A stretch of 64,000 nt of DNA from Shewanella polaris. Lineage in GTDB: Bacteria > Pseudomonadota > Gammaproteobacteria > Enterobacterales > Shewanellaceae. The notes beneath the pieces are model-generated. The model did no database searches. It was not told the DNA's origin and saw nothing but the letters and a program-made list of their open reading frames with translations. Position numbers and translations under genes: made by a program. Positions 26,476 to 34,704 of this stretch are shown here, piece by piece; within the stretch, counting starts at the first letter, position 1, and each line of letters starts with the position of its first letter. Location: assembly GCF_006385555.1 (NCBI RefSeq), contig NZ_CP041036.1, positions 248,001-312,000 of the forward strand, read 5' to 3'.

Positions 26476-28062
26476 TTACTGTCCATGGCTAGCGACATCG
26501 GCAGGTTGCACCGCCTCGCCAGAATTATTGCCCCACGCATTGCGCTCATATGTAATCACTGCCGCCATCTTTCGAGGGCTTAATTGACTACTAAATGCCT
26601 GCATTGCAGTACCTGGTTTTCCGTGCATAACGATATCGATATGTCCGCTAACCGGTCCGCTAACAACAGGGCTACCAATAAGTGAAGGGAAAGCGCCAGG
26701 TAAACCTGCGCCAGTGGCTTGGTGACATGCAGCACAAGTCGTGGCATAAACCTGCTCACCTTCGGTCATTAATTGCTCCATGGTTAACGTGGGCAGATCT
26801 TCTGCTGGAGCAACTTTTGCTACGGTTTCGACAGCTTGAGTGGCTTTCTCGGTAACCGCATCGGTAATGTCAGTTGTCGTGGCTGCAATAGTGCTTGTGA
26901 CATCAGCAACTGCTTTGTTTGCTTCTGTTTTTGCCTCGTTACTGCCTAAAAATTTCCCTATATCAGCAGCTTGTACAAGATCTCCGCTATTATTGCCCCA
27001 AGCATTACGTTCAAAGGTAATCACTGCTGCAATTTCTTGGGCGCTAAGTTGTTTTGCAAAGGCCTGCATTGCGGTACCTGGTTTACCGTTTATGACGATA
27101 TTTAGATGGCCTTCAACAGGGCCTTTTATGATAGGGCTGCCAATTAATGATGGGAATACACCAGGAAGACCCGCACCATTAGGTTGGTGACAAGCAGCAC
27201 ACCTAGCAATATAGATTTGTTCACCTTGTGAGGTTAGATCTCCGAGTGACAGGGTTTGGGTCATTGATGCCGCCGCCGCAGCAGCGGCATTGCTTGCTAG
27301 TTGTTTTTGTTCAACTAACCAATTATCAAAATCGTCCTCCGACAATGCTTGCACTACAATCGGCATAAAGCCATGGTCTTTACCGCATAATTCGGCACAT
27401 TGGCCGCGATAAATACCGGGCTTATCAATACGAGTCCAAGTTTCATTAATAAAGCCTGGATTAGCATCTTTTTTAACGGCAAAAGCGGGCACCCACCATG
27501 AGTGGATAACATCATCAGAAGTCATCAAAAAACGTACTTTTTGGTTAATGGGGAGTACTAGTGGTTTATCAACTTCAAGGAGGTAATGTTCTCCTTTAGC
27601 CTCACTACCGTCAATTTGTTCTCTGGGGGTAGATAATGAGCTGTAAAATTCGATGTCTTTATCAAAATAGCTGTAATGCCATTTCCACTGCGACCCGGTA
27701 ATTTTAATGGTGAGATCAGCATCGCTGGGATCTTCCATAGCAATTAAGGTTTTGGTGGCTGGAATAGCCATGGCGATTAAGATGATAAAAGGAATGACGG
27801 TCCAAGCAATTTCCACTTTGGTACTTTCATGAAAATTGGCCGCGACTGCGCCTTTTGATTTGCGGTGGTAAATCATTGAATAGATCATGATCCCAAACAC
27901 CACTAACCCAATGGCACAACAGATATAAAGAATCGTCATGTGGAGGTGATAAACCTGACCACTGATATCTGTCACGCCTTGAGTCATGTTGAGGGGCATT
28001 GCTGTTGCCCCAAGCGGAAGTGCTACACACACAACCAGTAAACAATACAACCATTGCTTCAC
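26476..28062 (-). CDS. coxB: Cytochrome c oxidase subunit II with two cytochrome c domains
   Basis: A 528-residue caa3-type subunit II. It has a signal peptide (about 1-21), two membrane helices (about 40-62 and 84-106), and a cupredoxin domain with the CuA motif QCAELCGKDHGFM (221-233) and its upstream histidine near 187. Two class I cytochrome c domains follow. Heme motifs CAACH lie at 288-292 and 443-447, with axial-Met segments GKPGTAM ending at 332 and 487. The two domains are strikingly alike, and a threonine/alanine-rich linker (about 370-425) separates them. The start is GTG with GAGGAG upstream. Most relatives carry no or one heme domain. The extra domain should give direct electron entry. 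Confidence 0.95.
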   Translation of the reverse strand: MKQWLYCLLVVCVALPLGATAMPLNMTQGVTDISGQVYHLHMTILYICCAIGLVVFGIMIYSMIYHRKSKGAVAANFHESTKVEIAWTVIPFIILIAMAIPATKTLIAMEDPSDADLTIKITGSQWKWHYSYFDKDIEFYSSLSTPREQIDGSEAKGEHYLLEVDKPLVLPINQKVRFLMTSDDVIHSWWVPAFAVKKDANPGFINETWTRIDKPGIYRGQCAELCGKDHGFMPIVVQALSEDDFDNWLVEQKQLASNAAAAAAASMTQTLSLGDLTSQGEQIYIARCAACHQPNGAGLPGVFPSLIGSPIIKGPVEGHLNIVINGKPGTAMQAFAKQLSAQEIAAVITFERNAWGNNSGDLVQAADIGKFLGSNEAKTEANKAVADVTSTIAATTTDITDAVTEKATQAVETVAKVAPAEDLPTLTMEQLMTEGEQVYATTCAACHQATGAGLPGAFPSLIGSPVVSGPVSGHIDIVMHGKPGTAMQAFSSQLSPRKMAAVITYERNAWGNNSGEAVQPADVASHGQ

Positions 28063-28078
28063 AAGACTGCTCCTCTGT

Positions 28079-28097
28079 TAATTGCAAATTGCAATTA
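28079..28097. promoter_or_regulatory. 19-base perfect dyad upstream of coxB
   Basis: An inverted repeat with nine-base arms around a single central base (TAATTGCAA-A-TTGCAATTA) sits four bases beyond the coxB ribosome-binding site. A one-base loop cannot form a hairpin, so a protein operator is more likely than an RNA structure. No regulator was identified. Confidence 0.5.
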
Positions 28098-28404
28098 CAA
28101 AGAAAAGTCACACAGTAATTCTCTGCTCTATGCAAACTCTTCGGTTCCCGAAAAAAGTTTGATGACCTCAAAGTACCTTGGTGGTTGTAAACAGACGGTC
28201 TACGGTTTTATTGTTAGCTGTGCACCACGCTTGTACCTACGACTGAACTTATCAATTTGTGTTGACGTTTTCCCATCGATGACTATTAAATCTGCCATTT
28301 ACGTCAAATTAAAGATAAAAAATTGTTTCATCCTTGTTAATTACATTACTTGTAGATTAAGGATTGATCAAGATCACTTTTTTTCTTAATCGCCTGAAAA
28401 AGGT
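28098..28404. other. coxB upstream region
   Basis: About 300 bases between the coxB leader and the lexA-sulA terminator. No supportable open frame was found. It should hold the promoter for the whole oxidase operon, which reads leftwards. No clear core promoter could be assigned. Confidence 0.5.
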
Positions 28405-28436
28405 GAAAAAAAAGCCCTGAATTCAATACAGGGCTT
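28405..28436 (-). terminator. Rho-independent terminator after sulA
   Basis: Read on the minus strand, arms AAGCCCTG and CAGGGCTT are followed by a run of T. The structure lies 20 bases beyond the sulA stop and ends the lexA-sulA unit. Confidence 0.88.
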
Positions 28437-28455
28437 GGTAATTAAGGGTTTGTGC

Positions 28456-28968
28456 TTAGTGAAACGAGCAAAAATTACTTGTTCCATTTGCTAAGGTAGG
28501 GCTAACAAGTTGATGTTTGTGAGGTAAGTGAGTATTCACATCTTCAATTATGATCCCTAATGCACGTGCGCTTTTGGCTACTATTTCCAAACGGCGACTA
28601 TCGCGAGCATCAAGTGAGCTTGTCCAAGTTACTACTGCACTAGATGTACCACTAGTGAGTGCTTTTTCCATGGCCCATAATGTCTCGACTTCATCTTTGG
28701 TGTGAACTAGTAAAATGCGATCCATTCTCACTCCGGCACTTGCCAGCATATGTTTATAACCAATGTGAGGTGGGCTAATGAGTACAATCCAGCGGCCTTG
28801 TTGGCTTAACGTTGCTAATTGACTACACAATTGACTCAGCTCTGCTTCACCTTGGGTAACCGTTTGCAATGTTTGAATGGTTTGGTTGCCCTGAAGTTCT
28901 GTGTCTGATAAATCTACCCATAAGCCAGGGTGGCGTGGGGCGATGCCCATTAGTTTGTTCATAACCAA
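28456..28968 (-). CDS. sulA: SOS cell-division inhibitor SulA
   Basis: A 170-residue RecA-fold-like inhibitor of FtsZ polymerisation, made when DNA is damaged. The central region [32 protein letters not shown] and the [21 protein letters not shown] stretch are typical of SulA. It overlaps the lexA 3' end by ten bases, forming a lexA-sulA operon as in pseudomonads, unlike the separate sulA of E. coli. The two LexA boxes before lexA control both genes. The C-terminal tail differs from the E. coli protein, so Lon recognition may differ. Confidence 0.88.
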   Translation of the reverse strand: MVMNKLMGIAPRHPGLWVDLSDTELQGNQTIQTLQTVTQGEAELSQLCSQLATLSQQGRWIVLISPPHIGYKHMLASAGVRMDRILLVHTKDEVETLWAMEKALTSGTSSAVVTWTSSLDARDSRRLEIVAKSARALGIIIEDVNTHLPHKHQLVSPTLANGTSNFCSFH

Positions 28969-29573
28969 TCTCCATTACGGATAACACCAACGGCAAGCCC
29001 TTCGATAGTTAGGCTTTGGCAACTTAAATCTACTTTTATCGGGTTGTAATCTTCATTTTCTGCATGCAGATAAATGACGTTACCTTTTTGTTCAAATCGT
29101 TTTACGGTGACGTCATCGTCTATTCGTGCCACCACAACTTGGCCATTACGTGCTTGCTGCATTTTATGTACCGCGAGGAGGTCGCCTTCTAAAATGCCGA
29201 TATTTTTCATGCTGTCACCACGAACCCGCAATAAAAAATCCGCGGCAGGTTTAAACATATTGGGGTCAACTTGATAATAGTTTTCCACATGTTCTTGGGC
29301 CAAGATAGGCTCTCCAGCAGCAACTTGCCCAATGAGTGGTAGACCGGTTTCAATCTGTTCTTCATGAGGTAATCGTATACCTCTAGAGGTACCAGGAATG
29401 ATCTCGATAAAGCCTTTTTTGGCTAATGCTTTTAAATGCTCTTCGGCGGCATTAGCACTTTTAAAGCCAAGACGATTCGCAATTTCAGCTCGAGTGGGTG
29501 GCATACCTGTTTCGGCGATATTGTTTTTAATTAAGTCTAATATTTCAGCTTGGCGCGGCGTTAACGGTCTCAT
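28959..29573 (-). CDS. lexA: LexA repressor
   Basis: The 204-residue SOS repressor. The N-terminal winged helix (1-70) has [26 protein letters not shown]. The self-cleavage site is the Ala-Gly bond in QVAAGEP. The catalytic serine lies in [14 protein letters not shown] and the lysine in [14 protein letters not shown]. All required residues are present. Two LexA boxes directly upstream show autoregulation. Confidence 0.98.
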   Translation of the reverse strand: MRPLTPRQAEILDLIKNNIAETGMPPTRAEIANRLGFKSANAAEEHLKALAKKGFIEIIPGTSRGIRLPHEEQIETGLPLIGQVAAGEPILAQEHVENYYQVDPNMFKPAADFLLRVRGDSMKNIGILEGDLLAVHKMQQARNGQVVVARIDDDVTVKRFEQKGNVIYLHAENEDYNPIKVDLSCQSLTIEGLAVGVIRNGDWL

Positions 29574-29581
29574 GACAATTC

Positions 29582-29597
29582 CTGTCTTTTTATACAG
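29582..29597 (-). promoter_or_regulatory. LexA (SOS) box 1
   Basis: CTGT-N8-ACAG, nine bases before the lexA start codon. It matches the gammaproteobacterial LexA consensus and lies downstream of the predicted -10, where bound LexA blocks elongation or initiation. Confidence 0.9.
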
Positions 29598-29600
29598 TGA

Positions 29601-29616
29601 CTGTCATTATATACAG
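29601..29616 (-). promoter_or_regulatory. LexA (SOS) box 2, overlapping the -10
   Basis: A second CTGT-N8-ACAG, 19 bases from the first in centre-to-centre distance (about two helical turns). It covers the perfect -10 hexamer of the lexA promoter. Two boxes in this spacing are also found at E. coli lexA. Confidence 0.92.
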
Positions 29617-29633
29617 TGATTCTGTTCGCGCAA
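29606..29633 (-). promoter_or_regulatory. lexA core promoter
   Basis: On the minus strand, TTGCGC (-35, at 29628-29633) and TATAAT (-10, at 29606-29611) are spaced by 16 bases. The -10 sits inside LexA box 2. Confidence 0.7.
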
Positions 29634-29836
29634 GTATTAACCAACTGTTTTTTGTTATTTGTTTGTACAAATTGATTTAATTTACTGTTATAAAGCATTA
29701 TTTTATATTTTAACTTTGGGGTGTGACTTCTAAAGAAATCCAAAATGTAAAGATAAATAAGCCAGATAGTGTAAGCGGGGTTGTTTCTGGTATCCTATGC
29801 AACAATATTATAGTGGCTTATGTTGCGAAAATAACC

Positions 29837-32257
29837 ATGTCAAAACCTGATTCAATATTTTTACGAACATTAAAGTGGATTCAAAAATGGATGGTGCAAA
29901 CGATTGTTGTACCACATGATCCTTTTGATGACCTCAATATAGATCCGACTAAACCTTTAGTTTATTTGATGAAAACGGAATCTATTAGTGATATTGCCGC
30001 CTTGAGCGAAATCACAGAGGGCTTTGGTATGCCTAGTCCTTATGAACCATTAAAGCTTGATGGCTTGCAAGTGCCTCGTGTTGTTTGTTTAGAGGGGCGC
30101 AAACCATTATTTGGTAAACGCGAAAGTGGTGAAAAATTCATTAATTATTTTACCAGTCTATTATCTCTTCATCGTGAGAACTCTGAATTAGATATTCAGT
30201 TGGTTCCTGTTTGTCTTTATTGGGGACGTACCCCAGGGAAAGAAGATGACAGCATGAAAGCGGCTGTATTTGAAAGAGAAAATCCAACATGGCTACGTAA
30301 ATGGTTAATGATTTTATTTTTAGGACGACATAATTTTGTCCAGTTCTCTAATGCATTATCGCTTCGTTATATGGCCGATGAACACGGTACAGATAAAAGA
30401 ATTGCTCACAAGTTAACCCGTGTTGCACGAGTGCATTTTCGCCGTCAACGCAAGGTAATGACAGGACCACAGTTACCTAATCGAAACGTATTGTTTGCTT
30501 CTTTACTAAAATCTGAGTCTATCAAGAAGGCGATAGAAGAAGAATCGACAAGCAAAAAAGTCTCGGTGGAGAAAGCTCGCGAAACTGCTATTGAATATCT
30601 TGACGAAATTGCTGCTCATTATTCCGATAGCTTAGTGCGCATAGCTGAACGCTTTCTGACTTGGTTATGGAATAAATTATACAGTGGCATTAATATTAAA
30701 GGTGCCGAACAGGTAAGACAGTTACATCATGATGGCCATGAGATTGTTTATGTGCCTTGTCATCGCAGTCATATGGATTACTTATTACTGTCGTATATTT
30801 TGTATTACCAGGGCATGGTTCCTCCACATATTGCCGCGGGTATTAACCTTAATTTCTGGCCTGCAGGACCGATGTTCCGTCGTGGTGGGGCATTCTTTAT
30901 CCGCCGTAGTTTTAATGGCAATAAACTGTATACAGCAGTCTTTCGTGAATATTTAGATCAGTTGTTTGCTAAGGGTTATTCCGTCGAATATTTCACTGAA
31001 GGTGGTCGTTCGCGTACCGGACGCTTGCTGGCGCCTAAAACGGGTATGTTGGCCATGACTATTAACAGTGTGTTACGTGGGATAGAGCGTCCAGTGACTT
31101 TAGTACCTGTGTATTTAGGGTATGACCATGTTATGGAAGTGGCTACTTATCATAAAGAATTAAGTGGTAAGAAAAAGAAAAAAGAATCTGTGTGGCAGGT
31201 ATTTGGGGCAATTAGTCGATTAGGTAATTTTGGCCGAGGTTATGTCAATTTTGGTGAACCCATTAATCTACAGCACTTCTTAAATCAGCAGGCACCGGAA
31301 TGGCGTGCTGAGCTTGCAAAAGATCCCGATCAAAAACCGTCGTGGTTTACGCCATCGGTTAATTCATTAGCTAACCGCGTGATGACTAATATTAATGGTG
31401 CAGCCGCCGCCAGTTCGGTGGCATTGACCAGTTTGGTGTTATTGGCATCAGAGCAAAATGCGTTGGAAAGAGGCCAGTTAGAACGTCAGCTTGATTTGTA
31501 TTTAGCCTTACTTAACACCGTGCCATATACCGATTTCACATCTGTAGCAGAAGGTAATGGTAAATCGATTGTTGATCATTGCTTGTCGTTAGATAAGTTT
31601 GTTAGTAGCAAAGATCCTATTGGCGAAATTATTTCGGTCGATGAGAAAATTGCTATTACTATGAGTTACTACCGTAATAACATTATTCACCTTATGGCGC
31701 TTCCTTCATTAATTGCCAGCTGTTTGGCTCACTATGATGTATGCGATCGTAAACGCATCCATGCGGTTGTTATGGATTTATATCCGTTACTTAAAGCCGA
31801 GCTTTTTATGGGCATTGATGATGTACCTGCGCATATAGATAGCATTTTAGAATTTATGGTTGAACAAGGTTTATTGAGTGGTGAAGATGATTTTGTCATC
31901 ACACCTCGTCATATCACGCAAGTGTTGCTTCTTGCTGAAACCATAAATGAAACCTTGCAGCGATATGCCATTATCTTCAATTTACTGGCGATCAAGCCTG
32001 ATCTGGAACGTTCAGAACTTGAAACCGATAGTCATTTATTAGCCAAGAGATTAGGCGCATTACATGGCATTACTGCTCCAGAGTTTTATGATAAAAAGCT
32101 GTATAACACCTTGAGTGTGAAACTGAAGGAATTGGGTTATTTAAGCAGTGACGAACATCGTTCTGAAGTAATCAGAATAAGAGATAATGTTAATAAATTA
32201 CTAGGATCTTCAGTAAGGCAAACCATTGTTGATAGTGTGCAAACGGAGCACGGATAA
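29837..32257 (+). CDS. plsB: Glycerol-3-phosphate 1-O-acyltransferase PlsB
   Basis: The inner-membrane enzyme that acylates glycerol-3-phosphate at position 1, the first step of phospholipid synthesis. It uses acyl-CoA or acyl-ACP. The acyltransferase motifs are [11 protein letters not shown] (HX4D), [21 protein letters not shown] and [12 protein letters not shown]. The frame is open to 29723, but the ATG at 29837 gives 806 residues and an N-terminus matching E. coli PlsB in length and pattern. It is divergent from lexA. A permease gene follows after two bases. Confidence 0.96.
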   Translation: MSKPDSIFLRTLKWIQKWMVQTIVVPHDPFDDLNIDPTKPLVYLMKTESISDIAALSEITEGFGMPSPYEPLKLDGLQVPRVVCLEGRKPLFGKRESGEKFINYFTSLLSLHRENSELDIQLVPVCLYWGRTPGKEDDSMKAAVFERENPTWLRKWLMILFLGRHNFVQFSNALSLRYMADEHGTDKRIAHKLTRVARVHFRRQRKVMTGPQLPNRNVLFASLLKSESIKKAIEEESTSKKVSVEKARETAIEYLDEIAAHYSDSLVRIAERFLTWLWNKLYSGINIKGAEQVRQLHHDGHEIVYVPCHRSHMDYLLLSYILYYQGMVPPHIAAGINLNFWPAGPMFRRGGAFFIRRSFNGNKLYTAVFREYLDQLFAKGYSVEYFTEGGRSRTGRLLAPKTGMLAMTINSVLRGIERPVTLVPVYLGYDHVMEVATYHKELSGKKKKKESVWQVFGAISRLGNFGRGYVNFGEPINLQHFLNQQAPEWRAELAKDPDQKPSWFTPSVNSLANRVMTNINGAAAASSVALTSLVLLASEQNALERGQLERQLDLYLALLNTVPYTDFTSVAEGNGKSIVDHCLSLDKFVSSKDPIGEIISVDEKIAITMSYYRNNIIHLMALPSLIASCLAHYDVCDRKRIHAVVMDLYPLLKAELFMGIDDVPAHIDSILEFMVEQGLLSGEDDFVITPRHITQVLLLAETINETLQRYAIIFNLLAIKPDLERSELETDSHLLAKRLGALHGITAPEFYDKKLYNTLSVKLKELGYLSSDEHRSEVIRIRDNVNKLLGSSVRQTIVDSVQTEHG

Positions 32258-32259
32258 TA

Positions 32260-33516
32260 ATGGCTAACCATATGAATGGAGCTAAGCATCGTGTCGGCGG
32301 TAAATCTGTACTGGGCGGGGCGATGATTATTGCCGGAACAACGGTTGGTGCGGGAATGTTTTCGTTACCCGTAGTTGGAGCCGGGATGTGGTTTGGTTAT
32401 TCAATAGCGATGTTACTAGGCGTATGGTTTTGCATGTTGATGTCGGGATTGCTGTTACTAGAAGCCAATCTGCATTTTGAACCGGGCGACAGTTTTGACA
32501 CCTTAACTAGAGTGACTCTAGGGCAGTTTTGGCGAGTGGTTAACGGCTTATCAATTGCCTTTGTGTTGTATATTTTAACTTATGCATATATTAGTGGTGG
32601 TGGGTCGATTGTTAATCACAGTTTATCTGCTCTTGGCGTAAGTTTACCCCAGAGTGTGGCTGGTTTGGTATTTGCAGTCGTCTTGGCTCTTGTGGTGTTT
32701 ATCAGCACCAAAGCGGTCGATCGGATCACCACGATTATGCTCGGTGGTATGGTCATTACTTTCTTTTTGGCTATCGGTAATTTATTAATCGACATCGATC
32801 CGATAAAGCTAACATCTCCCGATGGCGAGTCGCGGTATTTACCTTATTTACTTGCCGCAATTCCGTTTGGCTTAGCGAGTTTTGGTTATCACGGTAACGT
32901 ACCTAGCCTAGTAAAGTATTACGGTAAAGATGCCCGAACTATCGTGAAGGCTATTATTGTTGGCACCAGTATCGCATTGGTTATTTATGTGTGTTGGTTA
33001 GTGGCTACAATGGGGAATATTCCTCGGAGCCAGTTTACTAATATCATTGAACAAGGCGGTAATATTGGTGTGTTAGTCGCTGCGTTGTCGGGAGTGATTA
33101 CCAGTCACTGGCTTGATAACATGTTATCCCTATTTGCCAATCTTGCTGTGGCATCATCATTTTTAGGTGTGACATTGGGTTTATTCGATTACCTTGCTGA
33201 TTTATTTGGTTTTGATGACTCACGTAAGGGGCGTTTTAAAACTGCAGCGGTTACTTTTATACCACCGACTATTTTGGGATTATTATTTCCTAATGGTTTT
33301 ATTATTGCTATTGGTTTTGCTGCATTAGCTGCAACCGTGTGGGCGGTGATTGTGCCTGCATTATTAGCTTACAAAATTCGGCAGCAACACCCAAATTCAA
33401 AAGGCTTTAAAGTACCAGGTGGAACACCTCTTATTGTTGTTGTGATATTATTTGGTGTTATTACAGCAACTTGTCACTTATTGGCTATGGCGGATATTTT
33501 ACCGGTATTTAAGTAG
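32260..33516 (+). CDS. Aromatic amino-acid permease (HAAAP, TyrP type)
   Basis: A 418-residue permease of the hydroxy/aromatic amino acid family with eleven membrane helices. The N-terminal GGAMIIAGTTVGAGMFSLPVVGAGMWFGYS is the family signature of TyrP, Mtr and TnaB. It most resembles TyrP by pattern, but tyrosine versus tryptophan specificity cannot be set from sequence. It starts two bases after plsB and so is probably cotranscribed with it, which is a functionally unrelated pairing. Confidence 0.88.
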   Translation: MANHMNGAKHRVGGKSVLGGAMIIAGTTVGAGMFSLPVVGAGMWFGYSIAMLLGVWFCMLMSGLLLLEANLHFEPGDSFDTLTRVTLGQFWRVVNGLSIAFVLYILTYAYISGGGSIVNHSLSALGVSLPQSVAGLVFAVVLALVVFISTKAVDRITTIMLGGMVITFFLAIGNLLIDIDPIKLTSPDGESRYLPYLLAAIPFGLASFGYHGNVPSLVKYYGKDARTIVKAIIVGTSIALVIYVCWLVATMGNIPRSQFTNIIEQGGNIGVLVAALSGVITSHWLDNMLSLFANLAVASSFLGVTLGLFDYLADLFGFDDSRKGRFKTAAVTFIPPTILGLLFPNGFIIAIGFAALAATVWAVIVPALLAYKIRQQHPNSKGFKVPGGTPLIVVVILFGVITATCHLLAMADILPVFK

Positions 33517-33549
33517 TCGCTAATTACGATAATAAACTAACAGATGATT

Positions 33550-33577
33550 AAAAAGCCTTCGTATGAAGGCTTTTTGC
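33550..33577 (+). terminator. Rho-independent terminator after the aromatic permease
   Basis: Arms AAAAAGCCTTC and GAAGGCTTTTT around a GTAT loop form a strong, bidirectional-looking hairpin about 33 bases after the stop. Confidence 0.92.
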
Positions 33578-33677
33578 TTTTTAGTGAATATCGACTTAAC
33601 TTAGCGCAAATCATTATTCACTTTCCATTTTATTTTGGCCTGCATTTTAGGTTGTCATTTTTATAAGGATTAACACA

Positions 33678-34457
33678 ATGAAAGTACAACAATATCAACA
33701 AGGACAACCATGTTGGCTTGAACTAGCAACCCACGATTGGGCAGCGGGTAAAGCATTTTACCAAGGATTATTTGGCTGGGGGGCCGATGATACGCCTATG
33801 CCAGAAGGGCATTACACCATGTTGCAAATTAACGGTGATGATATTGGTGCAATGTACCCCATGCCAGAGAATATGCAGGATTTACCGACCCACTGGACAA
33901 TCTATTTTGCTGTCGACGATGTCAATGTGTCAGCTGAGTTAGTTAAGCAAGGTGGCGGTGAAGTATTAGCTGGCCCTCATTCTGTTGGTGATGCGGGTCT
34001 TATGGCATTGTGCAGCGATCCAGAAGGCTGCCGTTTTGCATTGTGGCAAGGACAAGATCACATTGGTATCAAGCGGGCACAAGAGGCCAATACATTATGT
34101 TGGGTTGAGTTAGCATGTCGAAATACCGCTGCAGCGAAACAGTTTTATAGCCATGTATTAGGCTACCAAACCAAGCTAGCTGACATGGCTGAGTTTGAAT
34201 ACACACAATGGTATGTCGGCGAGCAAGCTATTGGTGGCATGTTAGAGATGACCGACGAATGGGGCGATGCTCCTGCGCATTGGATGAATTATTTTGCTGT
34301 CGACGATTGCGATGCTTCAGTTGCAAAAGCCCAAAGTCTAGGGGCTACTGTCTGTGTGCCTGCGACCGATATTCCTGATGTAGGTCGTTTCTCTGTTCTT
34401 AATGATCCACAAGGCGGTTTTTTCTCAATTATTACGTTATTGGATCCGACAACATAA
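33678..34457 (+). CDS. Two-domain VOC (glyoxalase/dioxygenase-fold) protein
   Basis: A 259-residue protein made of two vicinal-oxygen-chelate domains (about 1-125 and 135-255). The halves align with each other: each begins CWxELA and passes through HWxxYFAVDD and a DPxG motif near its end. Relatives include glyoxalase-like and fosfomycin-resistance-like proteins; many act on or bind small metabolites through a metal. The substrate is unknown. AAGGA precedes the ATG, and the gene is monocistronic. Confidence 0.85.
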   Translation: MKVQQYQQGQPCWLELATHDWAAGKAFYQGLFGWGADDTPMPEGHYTMLQINGDDIGAMYPMPENMQDLPTHWTIYFAVDDVNVSAELVKQGGGEVLAGPHSVGDAGLMALCSDPEGCRFALWQGQDHIGIKRAQEANTLCWVELACRNTAAAKQFYSHVLGYQTKLADMAEFEYTQWYVGEQAIGGMLEMTDEWGDAPAHWMNYFAVDDCDASVAKAQSLGATVCVPATDIPDVGRFSVLNDPQGGFFSIITLLDPTT

Positions 34458-34462
34458 TCACG

Positions 34463-34606
34463 GGTAATAATGTCTCTCGAGCAATTTTAACCAGCGATCC
34501 ATGCAAATATGGGCATCCTGACGATATTGTGGCGTGTCGTGAAAAGAAACAAGATGAAGTGGATCGACTTAATGAGTCAATTAGCAACAAGACTAAATAT
34601 AATTAA
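34463..34606 (+). pseudogene. Possible orphan coding remnant without a start codon
   Basis: Directly after the VOC gene, in the third codon position frame, lies an open stretch of about 47 codons with protein-like content (ILTSDPCKYGHPDDIVACRE, then a charged helix-like tail). It ends with TAA at 34604-34606. No ATG, GTG or TTG opens it, and the frame continues back only into the VOC coding sequence. It may be the 3' remnant of a lost gene or chance. I recognise no family. Confidence 0.25.
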
Positions 34607-34649
34607 TTTCCTGTCCCGAGTTCAGATTAAGTAATCCTGTCCACCCCGA

Positions 34650-34692
34650 CAACAAACATCCCTAACCTATTAAATAGCTTAGGGATGTTGTC
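34650..34692 (-). terminator. Rho-independent terminator of the metal-efflux operon
   Basis: On the minus strand, CATCCCTAA and TTAGGGATG arms are followed by TTTGTTGT, beginning about 18 bases after the cusA-type stop. Confidence 0.75.
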
Positions 34693-34704
34693 ATTCGTAA
34701 TGTC

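Noticed and set aside
29723..29836. N-terminal extension of plsB
   Set aside because: The ATG at 29837 gives the length and N-terminus of known PlsB.
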